From contig DBNW01000005.1 of NCBI GenBank assembly GCA_002299425.1, positions 3,847 through 45,737 on the forward strand: DNA of 41,891 nt, read 5' to 3'. The notes under the pieces are model-generated. The model did no database searches, was not told where the DNA came from, and saw nothing but the letters and a program-made list of their open reading frames with translations. The DNA comes from Methylococcaceae bacterium UBA662. Its GTDB lineage: Bacteria > Pseudomonadota > Gammaproteobacteria > Methylococcales > Methylomonadaceae. Position 1 is the stretch's first letter; the number at the start of each line of letters is the position of its first letter. Position numbers and translations under genes: made by a program. Of this stretch, positions 31,258-38,435 are shown piece after piece.

Positions 31258-32289
31258 GCTGCTGGGAAGAAATTTTTCCAGATAAATTTTTTCTTTGGGG
31301 ATGCCGACAGCGGCGCACACCGCGTAGGTAGCCTCGACCATGCCGGGTGGCCCACACAGGTACAGATCCGGTTTAAAGCCTAAGCCTTGCAGATCGCGAC
31401 GTAAAATATCCACGACGCTGCCTTTTTCGTAGTGCCAGTCATCCGAGCAGTTCCACACGCAGTTCCTGACTTCCAGCGTTGGCATTTCAGCGGCGAGTTG
31501 GTCCAGCTCATTTAAGTGGAAAATTTCGGCTTCGGTGTTGACACCAAAATAAATCACGCATTTTTGCGGCTCGTCCCATTCTTTCATGTGCCTGACCATC
31601 GACAGGACGGGCGCAAGCCCGGTGCCGCCCGCGACAAAATAACGCGGGGTAAAGCCGTTTTCTTTCAGGCCAAAAATGCCTGACGGACCTTTGACTTTCA
31701 GCGTTTGCCCGACTTTGGCCTCTTTTTTTAAGTATTCGGAAAACTTACCGCCATCGACGATGCGAATTAAGAATTCCAGATCACCTTGGTGGTTGCTGAT
31801 ATTGGCGGGCGAATAAGAGCGTGTGGTTTCCGTGCCTGGGATTGCCAAATCGAAATATTGCCCGGAGTCAAATTTGATGGTTTTGTCATCACCCGTTCGC
31901 CGTAATTGGAGCTTCACCACGTTGATGGAAATCTGCGTCAGCTCGATGACTTCGGCTTCAAAGGTCAAGCCTTCAGGCGAGAAAGAAATGCGCTCGTAGA
32001 CATAGGGGACTTCCACTTCAATGTCAGTGGTGGGATAACAGCGGCATAACAACACCATGCCGTCCTCCTCTTCTTGGCTTGGCAAGGCTTGGGCACTGAC
32101 TTTGCCTAAGACGTAGTCGCCGTCCGAACAATAGCCTTTGCAGGTGGCACAGCCGCCTTCGCGGCACGATGACATCAGGTAAATATCTTGGCGCACTGCA
32201 GCACTGATGACATCTTCATCCGAACGGCAGGCAAACGCTATTGCCTCATTGTCCTCGGTGACAATGGTGACTTGATAGGTGCGGGTCAT
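31252..32289 (-). CDS. mmoC: sMMO reductase component MmoC
   Basis: Transfers electrons from NADH to the di-iron hydroxylase through FAD and a plant-type [2Fe-2S] cluster. The protein has 345 residues. The cluster cysteines are at 42, 47, 50 (CREGGCATC) and 82 (LLCRC), the same positions as in Methylococcus. FAD-binding TTRSYSPANIS and NAD-binding GGTGLAPVLSMVRHM follow, then the C-terminal CGPPGMVEATYAV. It lies 53 bases after mmoD and is the last of the six structural genes. Confidence 0.97.
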   Translation of the reverse strand: MTRTYQVTIVTEDNEAIAFACRSDEDVISAAVRQDIYLMSSCREGGCATCKGYCSDGDYVLGKVSAQALPSQEEEDGMVLLCRCYPTTDIEVEVPYVYERISFSPEGLTFEAEVIELTQISINVVKLQLRRTGDDKTIKFDSGQYFDLAIPGTETTRSYSPANISNHQGDLEFLIRIVDGGKFSEYLKKEAKVGQTLKVKGPSGIFGLKENGFTPRYFVAGGTGLAPVLSMVRHMKEWDEPQKCVIYFGVNTEAEIFHLNELDQLAAEMPTLEVRNCVWNCSDDWHYEKGSVVDILRRDLQGLGFKPDLYLCGPPGMVEATYAVCAAVGIPKEKIYLEKFLPSSH

Positions 32290-32342
32290 TGCTAAAAAAC
32301 TCCTGGTTTGGCTGTCTTCCCTTTTAGCGGGGAACTATAAAT

Positions 32343-32600
32343 TTACTGGCTGTGGACTTGGGAGGCGTTAAAAAAATGCAGTACATGCTGGACGGCTCGT
32401 CTGGACGCATCCAGGGTGAGGGAACAACCTTCTTGCACCATTTTGTGGTCGCGGTAAATCCGCCAGCGCCACATAAAATCCAAATCCTCGGTGAAAGCCG
32501 AATAGGTTTCGGAGCTGTGGATGGCGATGGCTTCCTTGGCAATTTCAGGCAAATAGGCAGCAGGTTCTGCTGCGGGTGATACATCGGAAAATGTTGACAT
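32343..32600 (-). CDS. mmoD: sMMO accessory/regulatory protein MmoD
   Basis: An 85-residue protein in the MmoD position between mmoZ and mmoC. It has the family-like FMWRWRIYRDHKMVQEGCSL, with a Trp-x-Trp and a Cys. In other methanotrophs MmoD has been implicated in sMMO assembly and in the copper switch; that function is family knowledge and is not shown here. It is separated from mmoZ by 200 bases containing a REP-like hairpin, an unusually large gap for this operon. Confidence 0.85.
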   Translation of the reverse strand: MSTFSDVSPAAEPAAYLPEIAKEAIAIHSSETYSAFTEDLDFMWRWRIYRDHKMVQEGCSLTLDASRRAVQHVLHFFNASQVHSQ

Positions 32601-32675
32601 TTTTGTTGGCCGATAAAGGGTTAGAAAATCGGTTACCTATCTAAGTAGCATCAGCATCTGCACCCATGTTATCGG

Positions 32676-32708
32676 CCGTCATTCCGGCAGGGATTGCCGG
32701 AATGACGG
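32676..32708. repeat. REP-like perfect hairpin between mmoZ and mmoD
   Basis: CCGTCATTCCGGCA (32676-32689) and TGCCGGAATGACGG (32695-32708) are perfectly complementary over 14 bp around loop GGGAT. The form resembles widespread intergenic palindromic REP-type elements. I found no second copy in this window. In the operon mRNA it would form a very stable stem upstream of mmoD. Confidence 0.85.
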
Positions 32709-32800
32709 TGTTTGATTTTTGTGTAGATACTCATGAGTAAGAACGATAGCCGAGAGATAAAGGGCTGGCGTCCTTGCTTGCCCTTTGGTGCCGCCTGGGT

Positions 32801-33298
32801 TTACTGCAAAGTGACCACCCTGACACCACGCATTTTCCGTAATTCTTCCAATGGCAAGGCGTAATAATCCGTATTACGCAGTTCCATCAGTTTGGTACCT
32901 AGCTGTCTGTCGGTGTCCAAGAAGAAATTGACGGGCATGACAGGCGGCTTGCAGGCCAGTCTGAAATTGATGTGAATGCGTTCGGCCTCATACTTATCTT
33001 CACAGGCCGCCATAGCCGCTAGAGCTTGGTCGGCGACGGTTTGGGCATCCGCACCGCAGGTGCAATGGTTCAGCAATTGGTTGTCGTTAAACTCGGCTTG
33101 CTTCAATACCGCCACTTTTTCTTCAATTTTCAGCTCTATCCAAAGCCAGTCCAGTTCTAAAGAAAAATCGGTTTTAAAGACACTGACATGCTTGGTCCGA
33201 AAATTTTTTAAAAATGCATGGCCTTCGGCTAGGCTTTTTAAGCCGGAAATTTTATTGACCCATTCGCTACGGATGGGGTTGTCATGGATAGTAGGCAC
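32801..33298 (-). CDS. mmoZ: sMMO hydroxylase gamma subunit MmoZ
   Basis: Gamma subunit of the (alpha-beta-gamma)2 hydroxylase, with a structural role. At 165 residues it is close to the 170 of Methylococcus. Recognisable segments are the N-terminal HDNPIRSEWVNKI, the FLKNFRTKH segment and LGTKLMELRNTDYYALPLEE near the C-terminus. It begins 9 bases after mmoB, in the standard gene order. Confidence 0.94.
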   Translation of the reverse strand: MPTIHDNPIRSEWVNKISGLKSLAEGHAFLKNFRTKHVSVFKTDFSLELDWLWIELKIEEKVAVLKQAEFNDNQLLNHCTCGADAQTVADQALAAMAACEDKYEAERIHINFRLACKPPVMPVNFFLDTDRQLGTKLMELRNTDYYALPLEELRKMRGVRVVTLQ

Positions 33299-33307
33299 GG
33301 TTATCTC

Positions 33308-33736
33308 CTAGGCAGCGGTTTGGAAGTCTTGCAATTTGACATCAAGACCCATCAGTTCTGAGGTGATGGTGAAGGTTTCACCTAAGGTGTAAGCGCGGCC
33401 TATGGTCGAGGACACATCCACCAGCAGGTCGTAGACACTGAAATGTTTACCGAGCAATTCAGACACTTCGGTGCAATCGATTTCTATTTTTCCGGTCGCT
33501 TTCAGCCACCAGTAACCGGCGCGGTCTTCTACGATCAAAGTAGGGTTGTCGGCCTTGCGCTCCCCTAACAAAATTTCATGCACCACCGAATTGATTTCAT
33601 CGGATTTTTTTAACACCAGCACCACTTCGTGACTTTCATGGACAACTTGATTTTCTTCAGCAAAGTATTCATCGGCAAAGGCTTTCCCTGTTTTTGCCAT
33701 GATACCTGCGCCATAAGCATTTGAACTTGTGGACAT
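33308..33736 (-). CDS. mmoB: sMMO regulatory (coupling) protein MmoB
   Basis: A small cofactor-free protein of 142 residues that binds the hydroxylase and controls substrate and oxygen access to the di-iron site. Family sequence: EILLGERKADNPTLIVEDRA, GYWWLKATGKIEID, and LLGKHFSVYDLLVDVSSTIG followed by RAYTLGETFTIT. The N-terminal tail (MSTSSNAYGAGIMAKTGKAF) matches the mobile tail known to matter in MmoB. It sits between mmoY and mmoZ, with 9-base gaps on both sides. Confidence 0.97.
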   Translation of the reverse strand: MSTSSNAYGAGIMAKTGKAFADEYFAEENQVVHESHEVVLVLKKSDEINSVVHEILLGERKADNPTLIVEDRAGYWWLKATGKIEIDCTEVSELLGKHFSVYDLLVDVSSTIGRAYTLGETFTITSELMGLDVKLQDFQTAA

Positions 33737-33745
33737 AATGATTCC

Positions 33746-34924
33746 TTATTTAAGACCTGAGAGCACGGTTTTAATGAGTGCGGTGGTATCGGTTTTATAG
33801 CCAATCGGGGCGGCAAAATCGTGCTGCCAATCGTCAAACACCCGGTTTAATGCGGCTTCAATCGCCGGTTTGTCGCTAACGCCTTTTATTTCGGGTAATT
33901 TTGAGAATATGCCCATGAAATCTTTGAGTGCCGTGATAGTCCGTGGTAACCATTTATTGGCCCAAACGTGCATCAGACGGGTGTTGTAGGCACCAAATTG
34001 TGCGTCCGCCGCCAAACAAGTGTGGAACATGTCGGTGGTGATGCCTTTGGTTTGCGAGAAATACAACTGCATTTGGTTGATGAAGAAGGGCGTTAAGGAA
34101 TCCCCGTAGTACGATGACAATCTGGCGAAGAACTCGCGGCGCACGAACTGGCCGAACAAGGGGTCGTAAATCGTGTGGGCTGAGAACAAAATTTCGTTCC
34201 AGTCGTAGGTTTCTTGCCAGATTTGTTGCACGATTTCGCGTGAACCCCTGAAAATCGCGCCTTTTGTCCATTCGTTTTTTGGAATGTCGGTGGCTTCGGG
34301 GAAGCCTGGGACCAGCTTCGCCAAAAACGTCCGTTCCATTTGTATCATTTGTGCGTTATCGACTTTGTCCAAGCCGATCATGGCACTGCTCATCCGCAAA
34401 GTGTCGCCTAAGCAATCGCGCACAACCGAGGAATGGGCATTGAACAGGCCGTATTCGCTAAAACCAAACGCGCCCAAATAATCGCCCAAGACTTCATCGC
34501 GCCATACGGGGTCCATTGAGCGCACATGCCCGTCAGCCGAATAGGCTTTCAAGAAACGGTCGGTGTAACGCCATTCCTCAGCTTTGTCCTTCACATACAG
34601 TGCGTGCCAGCGGAAGGCGGGGTCACGGTGTTTGAGCCAGTCCGAGCTATGCATTTCGGTGGACTCGTTGCTCCAAGAGGGACGGCCGCCGTGGAATTTT
34701 TGTGTCCAATCACCCCAGTCTAAGCCGCCGGGAATCCAATCGGGGGTCGGCTGGGCATAACAGCACAGCACTTCATATTCATTGATCCGCTTGCCGCGCG
34801 GAGTCATGAAATAGTTCATTTTGCGTTGGGTCTCTAAAGGCTGGTCAGGGATCGCTGCCATTATTTCTGCTGCCAGGACGGGGTCGGTCAGGCCGCGTCT
34901 GCCGCCGGATACTTCAATTGACAT
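33746..34924 (-). CDS. mmoY: sMMO hydroxylase beta subunit MmoY
   Basis: Beta subunit of the sMMO hydroxylase. The fold resembles the alpha subunit but lacks the di-iron ligands. The protein has 392 residues, against about 389 in Methylococcus. Typical segments are RGLTDPVLAAEIMAAIPDQP and YFMTPRGKRINEYEVLCCYA near the N-terminus, and a long helical core. It starts 69 bases after the mmoX stop, behind a C/G-rich hairpin. Confidence 0.97.
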   Translation of the reverse strand: MSIEVSGGRRGLTDPVLAAEIMAAIPDQPLETQRKMNYFMTPRGKRINEYEVLCCYAQPTPDWIPGGLDWGDWTQKFHGGRPSWSNESTEMHSSDWLKHRDPAFRWHALYVKDKAEEWRYTDRFLKAYSADGHVRSMDPVWRDEVLGDYLGAFGFSEYGLFNAHSSVVRDCLGDTLRMSSAMIGLDKVDNAQMIQMERTFLAKLVPGFPEATDIPKNEWTKGAIFRGSREIVQQIWQETYDWNEILFSAHTIYDPLFGQFVRREFFARLSSYYGDSLTPFFINQMQLYFSQTKGITTDMFHTCLAADAQFGAYNTRLMHVWANKWLPRTITALKDFMGIFSKLPEIKGVSDKPAIEAALNRVFDDWQHDFAAPIGYKTDTTALIKTVLSGLK

Positions 34925-34950
34925 AAGCTATGGCTCCATAAATTTAAAAT

Positions 34951-34978
34951 GCCCCCTTGCCTGAATAGAGGGGGGGGC
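34951..34978. repeat. C-run/G-run hairpin between mmoX and mmoY
   Basis: GCCCCC (34951-34956) can pair with GGGGGC (34973-34978), the end of a run of eight G (34970-34977). On the operon strand this gives a stem followed by an AT-rich stretch (TTTTAAATTTATGG) leading to mmoY. It may weaken transcription past mmoX or protect the mmoX end. The homopolymer makes it length-variable. Confidence 0.5.
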
Positions 34979-34993
34979 AAAAGGGTTGGACAA

Positions 34994-36577
34994 TTACAGT
35001 GCTTTCAAAGGGTCTTTGAAGACACAGTTGATTTTTTTGATGTCATCCAATGTCCACAGCTTGCCGTTTTTGTCGGTGTGCGGCTGGCTGATCAAGGTCT
35101 TGCCGTCGCTACGCAACCCAAAGCCTTCGGCAATCACTTCGGACAATTCACGGCCTTCGTATTGTTCGAAAATGTTTTGGCATTCATAGCGCTCAGGTTC
35201 AGACAACCACATGCGCTCGCCCCATTGGTCGCTGAACGAATGTTTTTTGCCGTTGAACTCCAGCACGCGCAGGGTGCTGGCCCCTTTGCAATAGCTAGGG
35301 CAGAAGGGTACTTGCGAGACACGGTCAATGTAGATGGGGTGGTTGTTTTCCATGAACCATTGCAGTGGCAAGAAGCCGCTGTTCGGGTCTTCACAGCCGC
35401 GTGCACGCCATTCTTCATAGACTTTGCCGTACATGTCGTACCAGCCAGGGTAGTTGGCTTCGTACCATTGCGCTTCAGCAGCAGTCGGCAGAGTCAAGCG
35501 GAAAAAGCCTGTTGGCCACAAGGCATAAGCGATCATGAACAAATCATGGTGTGCCCAGTACGCGTCTTTTTTCGCATCACGCAAACTGGCGGGCGACTGC
35601 ACGCCGTATTTTCCTAAACGGCCAATCCAGATGCCGCCCCAATCTTCGTACACCCAACGGTTCCAAGTTTTCACCCAAGGTTCGACTTTAAAATGGCTAC
35701 CGTACTCAAACATCATGCCCAACACCGGCGTGAAGTATTTTTGCTGGGTCCAGAAAGCGTTGTTAAGGTCGGTATTCAGGTACTTGGAGGCGGCCTCGTC
35801 GTTGGCGATAGAGACCACGGTCTGGTAGCCGTTGGCCATGTGGCGTAACTCATCCGTTTCAATCGACAAGAACACGGTTGGGGTCATTTCATCGCCGTTC
35901 GCAGAAGCCCATTCGGTTACGGCGACGATCAATGGGTTGGTAAAGCAAGCCTCGCCGACCAACTGCAAGTTGATGGAGCATTCCACGGCATCACCGGAAA
36001 TGAAACCGTCAGAGAACACACGTTTCATGCCTTTCCACAACGGGCCGATGGCACGGGTGCGGCGGGCATCGTTATGTCCGGCCGCATCCTGGCCTTGTTT
36101 GGCGAAGTAGTAGTTGATGTAGCCGCATTGGTTGGTGTGGCGGATTTCATCCAGCACTTGGCCTAAGTAACCGTTCTTTTGCTCAGGGGCAGTCGCCGAA
36201 TCCCACAACATGCCGGTGGCGGCAATCGCGTTGTACTCGCCTACTTCTAGAAAATTGGAAATTACTTTCATGGACTCGTTCCACTTGGGATGCACACGGT
36301 TGGCAGCATCCAGACGGGTCAGCGCATCCTGCAAGCTGCCGAATTGGCGCTCGTCCTTGACCGATTCCATGCGTGCGTATTCTTTGGCAATTAGCTTGAA
36401 CTGCTCCTTGGTCTGGTTCGCCATTTTGTATTTGGTCGAATACTTGGTGCGGTTTTTGTCAAAATCCCAGGTAAAACTTTGCAACCATCGGTGAACTTCC
36501 TGGGCGTTGACGCTGGTGGGCGCACGATTCACGGCCAAGGCGTCGGTTGCGGCTTTTGTTGCGGCACTAATAGCCAT
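34994..36577 (-). CDS. mmoX: sMMO hydroxylase alpha subunit MmoX
   Basis: Catalytic subunit that oxidises methane to methanol at a non-haem di-iron centre. I start it at 36577 (MAISAATKAATDALAVNRAP), preceded by GAGGT, giving 527 residues, exactly the Methylococcus length. An upstream in-frame ATG would add 34 unlikely residues. The ligands are all present at the standard numbers: Glu114, Glu144 and His147 (DEIRH), Glu209, Glu243 and His246 (DELRH). Cys151 and Thr213 of the active-site pocket are also conserved. It is the first gene of the operon, behind a sigma-54 promoter. Confidence 0.98.
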   Translation of the reverse strand: MAISAATKAATDALAVNRAPTSVNAQEVHRWLQSFTWDFDKNRTKYSTKYKMANQTKEQFKLIAKEYARMESVKDERQFGSLQDALTRLDAANRVHPKWNESMKVISNFLEVGEYNAIAATGMLWDSATAPEQKNGYLGQVLDEIRHTNQCGYINYYFAKQGQDAAGHNDARRTRAIGPLWKGMKRVFSDGFISGDAVECSINLQLVGEACFTNPLIVAVTEWASANGDEMTPTVFLSIETDELRHMANGYQTVVSIANDEAASKYLNTDLNNAFWTQQKYFTPVLGMMFEYGSHFKVEPWVKTWNRWVYEDWGGIWIGRLGKYGVQSPASLRDAKKDAYWAHHDLFMIAYALWPTGFFRLTLPTAAEAQWYEANYPGWYDMYGKVYEEWRARGCEDPNSGFLPLQWFMENNHPIYIDRVSQVPFCPSYCKGASTLRVLEFNGKKHSFSDQWGERMWLSEPERYECQNIFEQYEGRELSEVIAEGFGLRSDGKTLISQPHTDKNGKLWTLDDIKKINCVFKDPLKAL

Positions 36578-36709
36578 ACTGATGACCTCATTGCTATTGT
36601 TGTGGAAATTAAGGTTAGGGGAGACACACGGCAGCCGGTTTTTTTTACGCTGTGTTGGCCCCGGCTGACCGGGCGGCATGGGCGTTAACGTGTCTCCCTT
36701 AAGGTGTAC

Positions 36710-36724
36710 GCAAGTGCTATGCCA
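36710..36724 (-). promoter_or_regulatory. Sigma-54 (-24/-12) promoter of mmoX
   Basis: On the minus strand the sequence is TGGCATAGCACTTGC: TGGCA(T) at -24, 5-base spacer and TTGC at -12, against consensus TGGCAC-N5-TTGC with one mismatch. The predicted transcript start is near 36698, giving a leader of about 120 bases before the mmoX ATG at 36577. mmoX promoters in other methanotrophs are sigma-54 type, in line with the mmoR gene in the cluster. Confidence 0.88.
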
Positions 36725-36729
36725 GAATT

Positions 36730-36748
36730 AGGAAATAATTAATTTCCT
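36730..36748. promoter_or_regulatory. AT-rich palindrome adjoining the -24 element
   Basis: AGGAAAT (36730-36736) and ATTTCCT (36742-36748) form a perfect 7-bp inverted repeat around AATTA, ending 6 bases from the sigma-54 -24 element. Its position is between the promoter and the presumed activator site, where a bending protein or repressor could bind. It does not match an IHF consensus well. Confidence 0.5.
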
Positions 36749-36822
36749 TTAAAAGACAGTCCGTTAAGAAAAAGACGACGGGTGAGACCAGGCGGTATCG
36801 GCGGCTGACCATGCCAATAAAC

Positions 36823-36850
36823 TGGACAGTGTTTAAAAATTAAACGTCCA
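36823..36850. promoter_or_regulatory. Inverted repeat, candidate MmoR upstream activating site
   Basis: TGGAC-AGT-GTTTAA (36823-36836) and TTAAAC-GTCCA (36840-36850) are inverted copies around AAA, the left arm with a 3-base insertion. The repeat lies about 125-150 bases upstream of the predicted start, the normal range for enhancer sites of sigma-54 activators. Binding by MmoR is inferred from position. Confidence 0.55.
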
Positions 36851-36877
36851 ATTTGGCTTCGGGCGGAAATAATTGTG

Positions 36878-37015
36878 TCACCACAGCAGCGCAAAAATAG
36901 CCGTGGTTAAAAGCATAGTGACGATAGACAACGCATTCGCTGCCATGTTTGTGAGTGCCAATTTGATAAAAACGGCTATTCCGGCATCGGCAAACAACGC
37001 TGTGTCTGTAGTCAT
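36878..37015 (-). CDS. Possible 45-residue hydrophobic peptide upstream of mmoX
   Basis: An open frame from ATG 37015 to TGA 36878 starts MTTDTALFADAGIAVFIKLA and ends in a likely membrane helix (ALSIVTMLLTTAIFALLW). No clear ribosome-binding site precedes it. It lies just upstream of the putative activator site and on the same strand as mmoX. I recognise no family. It may be a real small membrane protein or a chance frame in hydrophobic-biased sequence. Confidence 0.3.
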   Translation of the reverse strand: MTTDTALFADAGIAVFIKLALTNMAANALSIVTMLLTTAIFALLW

Positions 37016-37240
37016 GTTTTACACCGCAGGCTAACAGCTATTGAGAGTAGATTTAGCCGGCTGCACCAGCGGCAGGGGGATTGACTCGTGCCTTAACCAG
37101 GCCGACACGGAGGTTTTAGGTAGCGTGGGTTTTAGCGTAAAGGCCTTCGGCAGGCGGGAAGAAGTGCGGGGTGTAGCGGGTTTGTTGCGGTACTTTTTTG
37201 CATTATTCTGGCACGACCCGTTAGCAGCAGATGGCTAAGG

Positions 37241-37258
37241 GCCGGCTTCCCTGCCGGC
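37241..37258. repeat. Short GCCGGC hairpin
   Basis: GCCGGC (37241-37246) - TTCCCT - GCCGGC (37253-37258). The arms are self-complementary and are flanked by AAG/CTT pairs. It lies about 90 bases beyond the stop of the PEP-CTERM gene on that gene's strand. No T-run follows, so it is at best a weak terminator. Confidence 0.35.
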
Positions 37259-37350
37259 TTAAGAAGCCACTGTTGCTTTAGATTATCGGCGCATGAGTTC
37301 AGTGACATCACGAACACGCGGTAATGCCGTAGATGAGCTGTTAATAACCC

Positions 37351-38169
37351 CTAAAGCCCTAGCAGGCCAGTTTTGCGGCGTAAAACAGTGCCTAGGCTGA
37401 CAAAGCCTGCAATCAGCAGACCTAAGGGGCTAGGTGCGCTAATTGCCGTAGCCTGAACAGTGCCAGAAAAATTTTCAATGGGCATAAACGCTAACAGATC
37501 TTGGTTGGTCGGGTGAATGAGGGCTATGGTGTTGGTTAGCTTAGGGCCGGATGCTCCGTGATTGACATAGCGGTCTAACCAGCTTTGGGCATTGGTCAGT
37601 GCTGCGGCATCAAAAGGGTTTCTAAACCGAGTGTTGCCTGCGGTAATGCTGAACGCCGTTGAAAAAGCGTTGCCCGTTTGCGTTTCCCGGATAATTTCCC
37701 ACAAGGCTATTTGCAATGCCGCCGCCTGAACCCGGGTCATGTCAGCGGACAGAAGGTTGATAACATTCTGGTTGACGCCATGCAGCAGTCGGTTTACGAA
37801 ATCGGCTCGCTGCTGGCCCATGCCGCCGGTGTTTTCTGGCATTTGGCGCAGCGGGCTGACGGCGAAGGTGTAGGTTTGGCCTACGAAAATAGGTTCCTGC
37901 GGCTCGCCGCAAAAGGCCAGAAAAGTGTTGTCTGGATTGGGTAACAAGTTATTTGTGGCAAGTTCCCCCCCGGTTTGGGTGAGGGTAAAACGCCCCACAG
38001 ACAGCGCTGTCCACCCCTGCGACCCGGTGGTGCTGTCAGCAATAATTCGCTGGACAGAACCGCCTAGGGTGGCATCAAAGCGGGCGGTTACGGTGGCGGC
38101 AGCGCAAACGCTGGAACCGGCCAACAGTACAAGCGTTGCGGCCAGGGCCGGGCGGCTAAAAAATTGCAT
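37351..38169 (-). CDS. PEP-CTERM-type exported protein
   Basis: A 272-residue exported protein. It has an N-terminal signal peptide (LAATLVLLAGSSVCAA) and a C-terminal sorting signal: SAPSPLGLLIAGFVSLGTVL, then RRKTG, meaning a Pro-rich motif, a hydrophobic helix and a basic tail. This is the PEP-CTERM layout with a PSP variant of the motif. Such proteins are processed by an exosortase and are linked to exopolysaccharide biofilm matrix. The middle has no recognisable enzyme motif; AALQIALWEIIRET recalls the thioester-like domain region of some PEP-CTERM proteins. It lies next to polysaccharide genes on the same strand, which fits. Confidence 0.72.
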   Translation of the reverse strand: MQFFSRPALAATLVLLAGSSVCAAATVTARFDATLGGSVQRIIADSTTGSQGWTALSVGRFTLTQTGGELATNNLLPNPDNTFLAFCGEPQEPIFVGQTYTFAVSPLRQMPENTGGMGQQRADFVNRLLHGVNQNVINLLSADMTRVQAAALQIALWEIIRETQTGNAFSTAFSITAGNTRFRNPFDAAALTNAQSWLDRYVNHGASGPKLTNTIALIHPTNQDLLAFMPIENFSGTVQATAISAPSPLGLLIAGFVSLGTVLRRKTGLLGL

Positions 38170-38218
38170 ATCTATCCTCTTAAAGTGTGTTGAGTGAAAC
38201 AGTGGGTGTTAAGTGTTA

Positions 38219-38249
38219 TAGGCGGCTGTGGTTGAACTTTAGCCGCCTA
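38219..38249. repeat. 9-bp-stem hairpin upstream of PEP-CTERM gene
   Basis: TAGGCGGCT (38219-38227) and AGCCGCCTA (38241-38249) form a perfect 9-bp stem with a 13-base loop, followed on the plus strand by A8. On the minus strand the T-run precedes the stem, so it is not a terminator for genes from the right; it would lie in the leader of the PEP-CTERM gene. On the plus strand it has no gene to terminate. Confidence 0.6.
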
Positions 38250-38435
38250 AAAAAAACGGAGCAAAAAAAATGCCTAAGCTGCAAGCCCTTGAGTTTTCTA
38301 GGGCGTCGGAGCGTTTTGGCAATGGGTTGAGAATAAGATGAGTGTGTTCTCTAGTGTCTAGGGTGTCATAGCTTGACGTTTTTTGTCAACCCAGCCGGGC
38401 TTTTTGGATTTCAGGTACTGAAATAGGGCGGGCGG

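Larger units (their letters stand above)
36578..37350. promoter_or_regulatory. 773-base control region upstream of mmoX
   Basis: This is the largest gap in the window. On the minus strand it holds the sigma-54 promoter (36710-36724), a palindrome next to it (36730-36748), a long inverted repeat (36823-36850) and a 45-codon hydrophobic ORF (36878-37015). There is also a GCCGGC-ttccct-GCCGGC hairpin (37241-37258). From 37016 to 37350, apart from the hairpin, I see no supported gene. Confidence 0.7.

Noticed and set aside
36923..36960. A possible second sigma-54-like GC/GG pair upstream of mmoX
   Set aside because: No TGGCA-N5-TTGC match could be found beyond the one at 36710-36724.
37041..37238. 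Plus-strand ORF of 65 codons in the mmoX upstream region
   Set aside because: No start signal, no motif and no conserved-looking composition; treated as chance.
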